Under the pieces are notes generated by a model. That model saw only the letters and a list, made by a program, of their open reading frames with translations. It did no database searches and had not been told where the DNA came from. Positions 41,582-50,965 of a DNA stretch of 64,000 bases are shown in pieces (position 1 is the stretch's first letter; each line of letters opens with the position of its first letter). Position numbers and translations under genes: made by a program. Origin of the DNA: Hymenobacter nivis (GTDB lineage Bacteria > Bacteroidota > Bacteroidia > Cytophagales > Hymenobacteraceae); the NCBI RefSeq assembly GCF_006439025.1, contig NZ_RCYZ01000002.1:620753-684752 (forward strand). Direction: 5' to 3'.

Positions 41582-41599
41582 GGCCCCGGACGGAACTGC

Positions 41600-41635
41600 A
41601 CACAAAAAGGCCCGCTTCGGCGGGCCTTTTTGTGT
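41600..41635. terminator. Bidirectional terminator between the binding protein and yidC
   Basis: Perfect 16-base arms 41600-41615 and 41620-41635 with a TTCG tetraloop, A-run on the left and T-run on the right; serves both convergent genes. Confidence 0.9.
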
Positions 41636-41653
41636 AGTAGCGCGGCTGGGCGT

Positions 41654-43480
41654 TTAAGCTTTGCCGGGTTTCTTGGCCTGGGCTTCGCGCTCCTGCGAGG
41701 CCTTCATGGCCTCGGCGATGCGGGCCTGGAAGCCGGTGGGCTTCTTGTCCTTGTTCTTCACCTTGTTGGCTTCGAGCTGGGCGCGAATCTTGGTGTCGTC
41801 CACGAAGGTTTTGGTGATGGCCTGCTGGGCGAAGGTGATGACGTTCGACACGAAGTAGTACCAGGTGAGGCCCGCGGCGAAGCTGTTCAGCACGAACAGG
41901 AAGATGATGGGCATCAGGTAGCTGTAGAACTTCATGGGGCCCTGCATGGCCGTGTTCACCTGGTTGCTCTGCCAGGTCATCACCAGGGTGGAGGCCGTCA
42001 TCATCAGCGTGAACATGGATACGTGGTCGCCGTACCACTTCACGAAGAAGGGCAGCTTCACGAACACGTCGTAGCTGCTCAGGTCCTTGGCCCACCAGAA
42101 ATGCTCCTGCCGCAGCTCGATGGCGTTGGGAAAGAACTGGAACATGGCGAACAGGATGGGCAGCGTGAGCAGCGTGGGCACGCAGCCGCTGAGCTGGCTT
42201 ACTCCGAAGGTGGAGTAGAGCTTCATCGTCTCCTGCTGCACCTTGGTGGCGTCGTCGCCAAACTTCTCCTTGATGGCGTCAATCTCCGGCTTCAGCACCT
42301 TCATGCGGGCCTGGCTCTCGTAGGTTTTGTACGTGAGGGGCCAGGTAACCAGCTTGATGAGCAGCACCAACAGCGCGATGATGAGGCCGTAGTTGCTGGT
42401 GTAGTTGGCCAGGAAGTGGAACACCGGCAGGATGATGAACTGGTTCACCCACCGGAACAGGCCCCAGCCCAGGTACACGTTGCGGTCGAAGCCCGGGGTC
42501 ACGGCCTTGAGCAAATTGAACTGGTTGGGCCCGAAGAAGTAGCGGAACTGGCCGCGGCCCTGCTCCACCTCGGCCACCGGCAGGGTGAGCGTGGTGCTCA
42601 TGGTTTTGATGAACGTCGAGTCGTTGGCGTCGGGCACCGCCGTGTTGAAGACGCCGCTGCTGAACGGCTGGCCATCGGCCACGAGGCCGGCCACGAAGAA
42701 GTCGTGCTTGTGGGCGGCCCACCGCACGGGGCCCTCCGACTTGCTTTCCTCGGGCTTCTCGCTGGTTTCGGCCAGGGCGGTGTGGCTGCCGGAGGCCGAG
42801 TAGTGGTTGATGGTGGAGTGGTTTTGGTTCTGCTTGCGGTCCTGCTCGGTCTGGCGCACCCGGTCGAGGAACGTGAAGGTGAGCGGCTCCTGGGCCACGG
42901 TGCGCTCCAGGCCATTGAAGCGCAAATCGTAGGCCAGCTCGTAGCTGTCGGCGGGCAGGCTATACGTCTGCACAATGGTGCCGCCGGCCACCGACGCCGT
43001 GAAGCTCACGCGCTGGGCGGGGCCCACCGTGGTCACGGCCGAGGGCTGGAAGTTGAGGTCCGAGAAGCGAATCGTCTGGCCGGCCACCGTGCGGAAGCGC
43101 GTGTCGAAACGGGCGCTCCGGGCGTCGAGCAGGTTCAGCTCCTTGCCAAAAAAGGTCTTGTACTTGTTCAGGCGCACGGCCGTCACGCGGCCCCCGCGCG
43201 AGGAGAGCGTGACGGTGAGGTCGGCGTTTTGCAGCGTCACGGCCTGCACGGGGCCGGCGGCCGAGTCGAGCGGCGCATCGGGGGCGATGCCGCCAACCGG
43301 AACGGCGGCGACGGCCGCGGGCACTCCCGGGGTGGGCTTGGTGGCGGAGCGGGCAGCGGCCGTGGCGGCTTCTTGCTTTTTGGCTTTTTCAACGTCGGCC
43401 TGTTTCGGGCTGAAGAAGAACAAGTACACCAGAATCAGGGCCGATATGAGAAATAGGCCGGTGGCGGAATTTTTATCCAT
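41654..43480 (-). CDS. yidC: Membrane protein insertase YidC
   Basis: 608 residues. N-terminal membrane segment (about 7-23, FLISALILVYLFFF), a large periplasmic beta-super-sandwich domain (about 60-350), and the conserved five-helix insertase core from about 370 with LVLLIKLVTWPLTYKTYESQARM and KEKFGDDATKVQQETM, ending in a basic tail. It inserts membrane proteins alone or with SecYEG. ATG 43480; a TACCTTTG -7 box is 24 bases upstream. Confidence 0.96.
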   Translation of the reverse strand: MDKNSATGLFLISALILVYLFFFSPKQADVEKAKKQEAATAAARSATKPTPGVPAAVAAVPVGGIAPDAPLDSAAGPVQAVTLQNADLTVTLSSRGGRVTAVRLNKYKTFFGKELNLLDARSARFDTRFRTVAGQTIRFSDLNFQPSAVTTVGPAQRVSFTASVAGGTIVQTYSLPADSYELAYDLRFNGLERTVAQEPLTFTFLDRVRQTEQDRKQNQNHSTINHYSASGSHTALAETSEKPEESKSEGPVRWAAHKHDFFVAGLVADGQPFSSGVFNTAVPDANDSTFIKTMSTTLTLPVAEVEQGRGQFRYFFGPNQFNLLKAVTPGFDRNVYLGWGLFRWVNQFIILPVFHFLANYTSNYGLIIALLVLLIKLVTWPLTYKTYESQARMKVLKPEIDAIKEKFGDDATKVQQETMKLYSTFGVSQLSGCVPTLLTLPILFAMFQFFPNAIELRQEHFWWAKDLSSYDVFVKLPFFVKWYGDHVSMFTLMMTASTLVMTWQSNQVNTAMQGPMKFYSYLMPIIFLFVLNSFAAGLTWYYFVSNVITFAQQAITKTFVDDTKIRAQLEANKVKNKDKKPTGFQARIAEAMKASQEREAQAKKPGKA

Positions 43481-43503
43481 TAACGTAACTGTGAAACGAT
43501 GCG

Positions 43504-43511
43504 CAAAGGTA
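43504..43511 (-). promoter_or_regulatory. -7 box of yidC
   Basis: TACCTTTG on the minus strand, 24 bases before the yidC ATG. Confidence 0.6.
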
Positions 43512-43572
43512 CGGCGGCCCCCGCCGATGGCACGGGGCCCCCAGCAAGCTGTTTGCCAAGAGTGGTTGCCCG

Positions 43573-43678
43573 CAGGCCGTCATGCAGCAGGAAGTGAAGC
43601 ATCTTTCCCGCTGAGCGACCCAATCGGTTGGATTACTCAGCGGGAAGGCTGCTTCACTTCGTGCTGCATGACGGCCTG
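43573..43678. repeat. REP-like inverted repeat
   Basis: Arms 43573-43613 and 43638-43678 are inverted copies of 41 bases with four mismatches and a 24-base loop. Each arm carries GGCCGTCATGCAGCA...GAAGTGAAGC, like the GTCATGC...GAAGCATC style of dispersed repeats seen in Hymenobacter genomes. It occupies the yidC-pyrG gap. Confidence 0.75.
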
Positions 43679-43715
43679 GGGCCCTGAATGTTCTGGGGCC
43701 CTAACTATTCGCTAC

Positions 43716-45407
<1,692 letters not shown>

Positions 45408-45497
45408 CTAAAAATCAGGTTTCCGGCCGCCAAGCGGCCCGGCTTCTGCGTTTCTTTGGGCCGGGGTTGCCACCACTTTTGCTCCTTTTTGCGCCGC

Positions 45498-46430
45498 ATG
45501 GGCCTTTACTATCAGCCGTCTAACCGGATGCCGCGGCGCGGGGCCCTGCTGTTTTTAATTGCCGGCGGGGCCGCCGCCACCGTGCTGGCGTTTGGCTACG
45601 TGTACGCGCTGTGGTACTGCCGTTTGGTGAATGGGCTGTTGTGCCTGGCGTTTGGCGGGGCCCTGGGGGCGGTGCTGGCGCAACTGGTGCGGCGCGGCCG
45701 GCTGCGCAGCCCGCGCGGCGCGGCGGGGCTGGCCCTGCCGGTGGGCCTGGCGGCCGTGTACCTGCAGTGGAGCGTGTACTTGGCGCTACTTTTTGGGGCT
45801 GGCGGGGCCCCGGGCGGGCCGGCGCAGGGCCGCGCCGGGGCCCCGTTCCACTTTCGGGCGTGGGCCGGCCTGCTGGCGCACCCCGGCCGCCTAGTGGCCG
45901 AACTGGCGGCCGTGAACCAGGCCCACATCTGGACGCTCGACCGCCGGGGCCCCGGGCCAGGGCCGAGCTTGGTGATGTTCTGGGTGGCCGAGGCGGTGAT
46001 TATCGTGGGCGGGGCCTGCCTGGGGGCCCGCGCCCAGGCCAAGCAGCCGTTTTCCGAAGCCACCGGCGCGTGGGCCCGGTGCGCCACCATGCCCCAGCCC
46101 CTGCGCTACGCCACCGACCCGGCCGCCCTGCGCACCGCCCTGGAAGCCGGGCGGTTTGATGGCCTGCTGCCGTGCGCCACCAAGCTCGACGTGGCCCAAA
46201 TGATACGCCACAAGCAAACCAGCTTTGCCCGCCTGGAGCTGTACGCGGCCCCCGGCGACGCGCATGGTTGCTACCTGATGCTGGCCAACTTCGAGAAAAA
46301 AATCCAGAAGGGCCTGACTGTGTACGGCGTCGTGCCCGTGGTGGAGCGCTTGGCCATTTCGGCGGCCACCCACGCGGCGCTTACGCAGCGGTTTGGCACC
46401 GCGTGGGCCCCCAGCGGGGCGGCGCAGTAG
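45498..46430 (+). CDS. Membrane protein, first of a tandem paralogous pair
   Basis: 310 residues. Shares the opening LYYQPSNRMPRRGAL and four-helix N-terminal half (segments at about 15-35, 45-60, 75-95, 150-172) and a soluble C-terminal domain with LRYATDPAALRTALEAGRFDGL and VPVVERLAISAATHAAL with the next gene. No family recognised. ATG 45498 matches the start of its paralogue. GGGGCCC motifs are dense here. Confidence 0.8.
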   Translation: MGLYYQPSNRMPRRGALLFLIAGGAAATVLAFGYVYALWYCRLVNGLLCLAFGGALGAVLAQLVRRGRLRSPRGAAGLALPVGLAAVYLQWSVYLALLFGAGGAPGGPAQGRAGAPFHFRAWAGLLAHPGRLVAELAAVNQAHIWTLDRRGPGPGPSLVMFWVAEAVIIVGGACLGARAQAKQPFSEATGAWARCATMPQPLRYATDPAALRTALEAGRFDGLLPCATKLDVAQMIRHKQTSFARLELYAAPGDAHGCYLMLANFEKKIQKGLTVYGVVPVVERLAISAATHAALTQRFGTAWAPSGAAQ

Positions 46431-46520
46431 TGGGGCTGGGCCGGCACCGCGTTTGGAAAAATCAAGGCTTATCGTTTATTGCGGCCCGGTTTATCTTCCT
46501 TCCACTCAACCACTTTTCGC

Positions 46521-47465
46521 ATGAGCCTCTACTACCAACCTTCCAACAAAATGCCGCTGGGCGGCGCTGGGCTTTTCTTGCTGGGCGGCGCCGCGGCGGC
46601 GGCGGTGCTGGCGCTGGTCTACATCTACGCCATCTGGTACATCCCGTTCATCTATATCAACGTCATCCTGTGCGGGGGCTTCGGGCTGCTGCTGGGGGTG
46701 GTGCTGGCGCGGCTGGCGCGGGCCGGTAAGCTGCGCAGCCCGCTCGGCGTGGGGGCCCTGGCGGCCTTGGTGGCCCTGGTGGCCGTGTACTTGGAGTGGG
46801 GCGTGTACCTCACCATGCTCTTCAACCAGCCGGAGGCACCCGCCGCCGTCGCCGAGCCGGGCGTGGCCGCGAAGATCGTCAGCTCGGCGGGGCTGAGCGT
46901 GGGCAGTACCTCGTTCAACCCCAGCCTGTTTGCGCGCATCGTGGCCGACCCGGCCGGCATGTGGAGCGCCATGCGCCAGATCAACGAAACCGGCACCTGG
47001 TCGCTGAAAAGTAGCACGCCCACGGGCCTGCTGCTGTGGGCCATCTGGCTGGTAGAGGCCGCTATTATTGTGGGCGGGGCCTACCTGGTGGCCGCGGCGC
47101 AGGCGCACGAGCCGTTTTCGGAAGCCACCGACACCTGGGCCGACGAGGAAACGCTGCCTCACCCCGTGGGCTACATCGCGCAAACCGCCGATGCCCGCCA
47201 GGCCTTCGAAACCGGCCAGTTCCACCTGCTCACGCCCCACGTGGCGGAGTCTGAGCTCGACCAGTTTGCCCGCGTGAAGCTGCACTGCGCCCCCAACGAC
47301 GAAGCTTGCCAGTTCCTGACGCTGGAAAACGTGACCGCCGAACGCGACAAAAAGGGCAAAGTCACCCAAAAAACAACCACCGTGGTGCAGCGCCTGGCCA
47401 TTTCGCGCGCTGCCTACCAGGCGCTGAAAACGCAGTTCGGGGCCCCGCCGGCCGCCGCCCAGTAG
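46521..47465 (+). CDS. Membrane protein, second of a tandem paralogous pair
   Basis: 314 residues, colinear with the preceding protein over its full length: MSLYYQPSNKMPLGGAG, four hydrophobic segments, the FSEATDTWADEETLPHPVGYIAQTADARQAFETG middle and VVQRLAISRAAYQALKTQFG end. Divergence at the amino-acid level shows an old duplication. Function unknown; the soluble C-terminal domain after the last helix probably lies in the cytoplasm. The gap to the first copy is 90 bases. Confidence 0.82.
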   Translation: MSLYYQPSNKMPLGGAGLFLLGGAAAAAVLALVYIYAIWYIPFIYINVILCGGFGLLLGVVLARLARAGKLRSPLGVGALAALVALVAVYLEWGVYLTMLFNQPEAPAAVAEPGVAAKIVSSAGLSVGSTSFNPSLFARIVADPAGMWSAMRQINETGTWSLKSSTPTGLLLWAIWLVEAAIIVGGAYLVAAAQAHEPFSEATDTWADEETLPHPVGYIAQTADARQAFETGQFHLLTPHVAESELDQFARVKLHCAPNDEACQFLTLENVTAERDKKGKVTQKTTTVVQRLAISRAAYQALKTQFGAPPAAAQ

Positions 47466-47528
47466 GGCCCCCGGGGAGCGGGGCGCCCGGGGCCCCGCGC
47501 AAGGCATTGGGGGCCCCGGGCGCAACTA

Positions 47529-48938
47529 TTGCGTAAATTGGGGCCCGTGTTGCTCCGTCCCCTCTACTTCTTGAGCTTGCTGGCGCTGGGCGCCACCCAG
47601 CTTACCGCCTGCGCCCAAGCCCCCGACCAAACGCCCGCCGCGGCCCCGCCGCCCGGTGCCGAAAAGCTGCCCTGGCTGCGCAATTTGCTCGATAGCTCGG
47701 CCGTGCTGCGGCCCCACGCCGTGGCCCTGGTGCTGGCCGACGCCGCCACCGGCGAGCCGCTGTTTGCCCAAAACGACACCAAGTACTTCACGCCGGCCAG
47801 CAACATGAAGCTCTTCAGCCTGTACGCGGGTCTGAAGCTGCTGCCCGATTCGCTGCCCAGCCTGCGCTACTTCAGCCGCGGCGACACGCTGTTTTTCCAA
47901 GGCACCGGCGACCCCACCTTTTTGCACGGCGACGTGCCCAGCCGCCGCGCCTTCGAGTTTTTGCGTAAAGCCCCCGGCCTGCTCGCCAGCTGCGATATTG
48001 CCTGCTCGACGCCCTTCGGCCCCGGTTGGCCCTGGGACGATTTTGGCTATTACTTCCAGCCCGAGCGCGGCGCGTTTCCGATTTACGGGCACACCGTGCG
48101 CTTCTACGCCGTGCCGCCCGCCGGCAAGCTGCCCAGCCGGTTGCGCGTGCTGCCCCAGTCCTTCGCGCCGCTCACGGGGCCCGTGCCGGCCGCGCTGCGC
48201 ACGCCCAACATCGACAAGGACACCCACGTGATTCGGGCCCTCGACGAGAACCGCTTCTACGTAGTGGCGCCGTTCACTAAACGGTGGATCGACGAGGTGC
48301 CGTTCCGCACCAGCCGCGCCTTCACGCTGCGCCTGCTCGGCGATACGCTGCGGCGGCCCATCGTGGGGGCCCCCTGGCGCCCGCGCCCCACCGATGTGGT
48401 GCGCACCCTGCGCGGCCTGCCCGTGGACAGCCTCTACCGCCGGATGCTGCGCGTGAGCGACAACTTCCTGGCCGAGCAGCTGCTGCTGATGGCCAGCACC
48501 ACCGTGGGCCTCCACGATTCGCTGAGCACTCAGCGCGTGATTCGGTACGTGCGCAAGCAGTACCTCGGCACCCTGCCCGACCCGGTGGCGTGGGCCGACG
48601 GCTCGGGCCTCTCGCGCCAAAACCTCGTCACGCCCCGCACCCTGGAGGCGCTGCTGCTCCAACTGCACAAGGAAGTGCCCGAGCCCCGCCTGCTGAGCCT
48701 GCTGGCCGCCGGCGGGCGCCAGGGTACGCTGCGCAAGCGCTACCACGACGCCCAGGGCCCCTGGGTGTGGGGCAAAACCGGCTCGCTCTCCAACAACACC
48801 AACCTCAGTGGCTACCTGCGCACCAAAAGCGGCCGCCTGCTGGCCTTCAGCTTCTTGAACAACAACCACATCGCCGACAGCGGCGACATCCGCAACGAGA
48901 TGGAGCGCGTGCTGCGCCAAGTGCGGGCGCGGCTGTAG
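47529..48938 (+). CDS. dacB: D-alanyl-D-alanine carboxypeptidase / endopeptidase (PBP4, S13)
   Basis: 469 residues if started at TTG 47529. A signal sequence with a lipobox QLTAC (Cys28) suggests a lipoprotein. The penicillin-binding motifs are all present: SxxK is Ser91-x-x-Lys94 in ASNMKLFS, SxN is SDN in LRVSDNFLAEQ, and KTG in WGKTGSLSNN. S13 enzymes trim pentapeptides or cut cross-links. The start codon is uncertain; GTG 47547 keeps most of the signal peptide as well. Confidence 0.92.
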   Translation: MRKLGPVLLRPLYFLSLLALGATQLTACAQAPDQTPAAAPPPGAEKLPWLRNLLDSSAVLRPHAVALVLADAATGEPLFAQNDTKYFTPASNMKLFSLYAGLKLLPDSLPSLRYFSRGDTLFFQGTGDPTFLHGDVPSRRAFEFLRKAPGLLASCDIACSTPFGPGWPWDDFGYYFQPERGAFPIYGHTVRFYAVPPAGKLPSRLRVLPQSFAPLTGPVPAALRTPNIDKDTHVIRALDENRFYVVAPFTKRWIDEVPFRTSRAFTLRLLGDTLRRPIVGAPWRPRPTDVVRTLRGLPVDSLYRRMLRVSDNFLAEQLLLMASTTVGLHDSLSTQRVIRYVRKQYLGTLPDPVAWADGSGLSRQNLVTPRTLEALLLQLHKEVPEPRLLSLLAAGGRQGTLRKRYHDAQGPWVWGKTGSLSNNTNLSGYLRTKSGRLLAFSFLNNNHIADSGDIRNEMERVLRQVRARL

Positions 48939-49002
48939 GGGCCCAAGGGCAGCGTCTAAGCAGCTTTGTTGCCTCCGCAACCACCCGCCCAGGGCCCCGG
49001 CG

Positions 49003-50649
49003 CTACCCCGCCAGGGGCCCCCGCAGCTCGGGCGCCCGGCGCAGCTTGGTGGCTTGCTCGTAGGCGTAGCCTAGGCCCAGTAGGGGCCCCTCGGCCCAGG
49101 CCGGGCCCACCAGCGACAGGCCCACCGGCAGGCCGTGCGCCTGACCCATGGGCACGGTGAGGTGCGGGTAGCCGGCCATGGCCGCGGGCGACGAAAAGTC
49201 GAGTCCCGACGAGTAGTCGCCGTTCACCAAATCGATGCAACCCGCCGGGCCCGTGGTGATGCCGATGACGGCGTCGAGCCGGTTGGCTTTCATCACGTTG
49301 TCCAGAATTTTGCGAGCGCCGCCTTGCGAGTGTGCCAGAGCCGCGCGGTACTTAGCGCTGGCTAGGCCGTCGGTTTTTTGGGCCAGCTCCAACGTCTCTT
49401 GCTGGAAAAAGGGCATGGCCTGCGCCGCGTGCTGGGTGTTGAAGGCGATGACGTCGGCCAGGGACTTGACTGGGGCCCCCGCCCCGGCTAGGTACTGGTT
49501 CACCCCGGCCTTGAATTCGTAGAGCAGCACCTGAAATTCGGCCTCGCCCAGGACCCCGATGGGCTTGGCCACCTCTACTTCCACCACCGTGGCACCCTGC
49601 GCTTTCAGGGCGGCTATGGCTTGCTGCAGCAGCGCAATGGCGGGCGAGGTGCCGGTAAGGTGCGATTTCTCCACGCCCAGGCGCTTGCCCTTTAAGGCGT
49701 TTACGTTTAAGAACTTGGTGTAGTCGGATTGGGTGTGGGCGGCGCTGCCTTTAGTAGCGGCATCGGCGGGGTCCTCGCCCACCAGGGCCCCCAGCAGCAG
49801 GGCGGCGTCGCGCACGGTGCGGGCCATGGGGCCGGCCGTGTCCTGGGTGGCCGAGATGGGGATGATGCCCGCGCGGCTGAGCAGCCCCACGGTGGGCTTG
49901 AGACCCACCAATCCGTTCACCGAGCTGGGCGATACCACCGAGCCGTCGGTTTCGGTGCCGATGGCCACGGCGCACAAGTTGGCCGCCGCAGCTGCCCCCG
50001 AGCCGGCGCTGGAGCCGCTGGGCGTGCGGTCGAGCACGTAAGGATTCTTGGTTTGGCCGCCGCGGCTGCTCCAGCCGCTGGTCGAGCGCGACGACCGAAA
50101 GTTGGCCCACTCGCTGAGGTTAGTTTTGCCCAGCACCACGGCCCCGGCGGCCCGCAATTGCCTCACGATGAACGCATCCTGCGCGGCCCGGTGGCCGACC
50201 AGGGCCAGCGCGCCGGCGGTGGTTTGCTGCCGGTCGCCAGTGTCGATGTTGTCCTTAATGAGCACCGGGATGCCGTGCAGGGGCCCCCGCACCTTGCCGG
50301 CCGTGCGTTCGGCGTCGAGGGCGTCGGCCAGCTTCAAGGCGTCGGGGTTGGTTTCGACGACGGCGCGTAGGGTGGGGCCCTGGGCGTTCACTTCCGCAAT
50401 GCGCTGGAGGTACAGTTCGCACAGCGCCCGGGCCGAGTACTTGCCCGATTGCATGTGCTGCTGCAAGTCGGCCACAGTGGCCTCGTGCAGGGCAAAGGCA
50501 GCGGGCGCGGGAGCAGGCGCGGGAGGGCCAGCGGCGCCCGCGGCGGGCGCATCGGCGGGAGCGCCGCCGGAGGTGCATTGGGCCAGCGAAAGCGTGGTGA
50601 GGGCGGCGCTGGCCAGTGTGCCGGTGCGGAGGAAAAAGCGGCGGTTCAT
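49003..50649 (-). CDS. Tat-exported amidase (amidase signature family)
   Basis: 548 residues. A Tat-type signal (NRRFFLRTGTLASAAL) ends in a lipobox-like LAQC; the mature protein is an amidase-signature enzyme with catalytic Lys in GIPVLIKDNID, the Ser-rich PSGSSAGSGAAAAANL and ETDGSVVSPSS segments that hold the cis-Ser and nucleophilic Ser. These hydrolyse amides; the substrate is unknown, and export points to periplasmic peptides or wall-related amides. ATG 50649 fits the signal; the longer open frame is not conserved. Confidence 0.93.
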   Translation of the reverse strand: MNRRFFLRTGTLASAALTTLSLAQCTSGGAPADAPAAGAAGPPAPAPAPAAFALHEATVADLQQHMQSGKYSARALCELYLQRIAEVNAQGPTLRAVVETNPDALKLADALDAERTAGKVRGPLHGIPVLIKDNIDTGDRQQTTAGALALVGHRAAQDAFIVRQLRAAGAVVLGKTNLSEWANFRSSRSTSGWSSRGGQTKNPYVLDRTPSGSSAGSGAAAAANLCAVAIGTETDGSVVSPSSVNGLVGLKPTVGLLSRAGIIPISATQDTAGPMARTVRDAALLLGALVGEDPADAATKGSAAHTQSDYTKFLNVNALKGKRLGVEKSHLTGTSPAIALLQQAIAALKAQGATVVEVEVAKPIGVLGEAEFQVLLYEFKAGVNQYLAGAGAPVKSLADVIAFNTQHAAQAMPFFQQETLELAQKTDGLASAKYRAALAHSQGGARKILDNVMKANRLDAVIGITTGPAGCIDLVNGDYSSGLDFSSPAAMAGYPHLTVPMGQAHGLPVGLSLVGPAWAEGPLLGLGYAYEQATKLRRAPELRGPLAG

Positions 50650-50814
50650 GGGCGAAAGGGTTGGGGCGGCAAGGTAGCGCGGGGGCGTCGCCTGGGCTTT
50701 ATTCAATTCATTCTGGCAATCCTTTCTTATTTAAAAATTAGGGCCATAATCAGGCTCTATCGTTGGCCGAGAAAACGCTTCCATTGGCGGTTTTGCGGCG
50801 TGTGTCTGCCGAAA

Positions 50815-50864
50815 ACCGGGGCCCCAGGCAGGGCCCCATAGCCGCCCTGCCTGGGGGCCCCGGT
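50815..50864. repeat. GC hairpin next to the FG-GAP gene promoter
   Basis: Arms 50815-50834 and 50844-50864 pair over 20 bases with one bulged base; the core is the GGGGCCCC type. It touches the -7 box, so it is not a downstream terminator of any same-strand gene. Confidence 0.6.
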
Positions 50865-50871
50865 AATTTTG
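50864..50871 (+). promoter_or_regulatory. -7 box of the FG-GAP protein gene
   Basis: TAATTTTG, perfect TAnnTTTG, about 95 bases before ATG 50966. Confidence 0.5.
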
Positions 50872-50965
50872 CATCACTCAAACGAACCACGAAAACAGAT
50901 TCTCTAGGTTCTTGCTAGCCGCTTAGGTTCAATTCATTACATCTCGATATTCTATCCTTTTCGCC

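Larger units (their letters stand above)
50650..50965. other. Divergent intergenic region between amidase and FG-GAP protein genes
   Basis: 316 bases with no gene. Contains a hairpin (50815-50864), a perfect -7 box TAATTTTG (50864-50871) for the FG-GAP gene, and a leader of about 90 bases that is unusually AT-rich for this genome. Confidence 0.6.

Noticed and set aside
41630..43456. 608-codon plus-strand open frame opposite yidC
   Set aside because: It is antisense to the full-length YidC, which has all core motifs.
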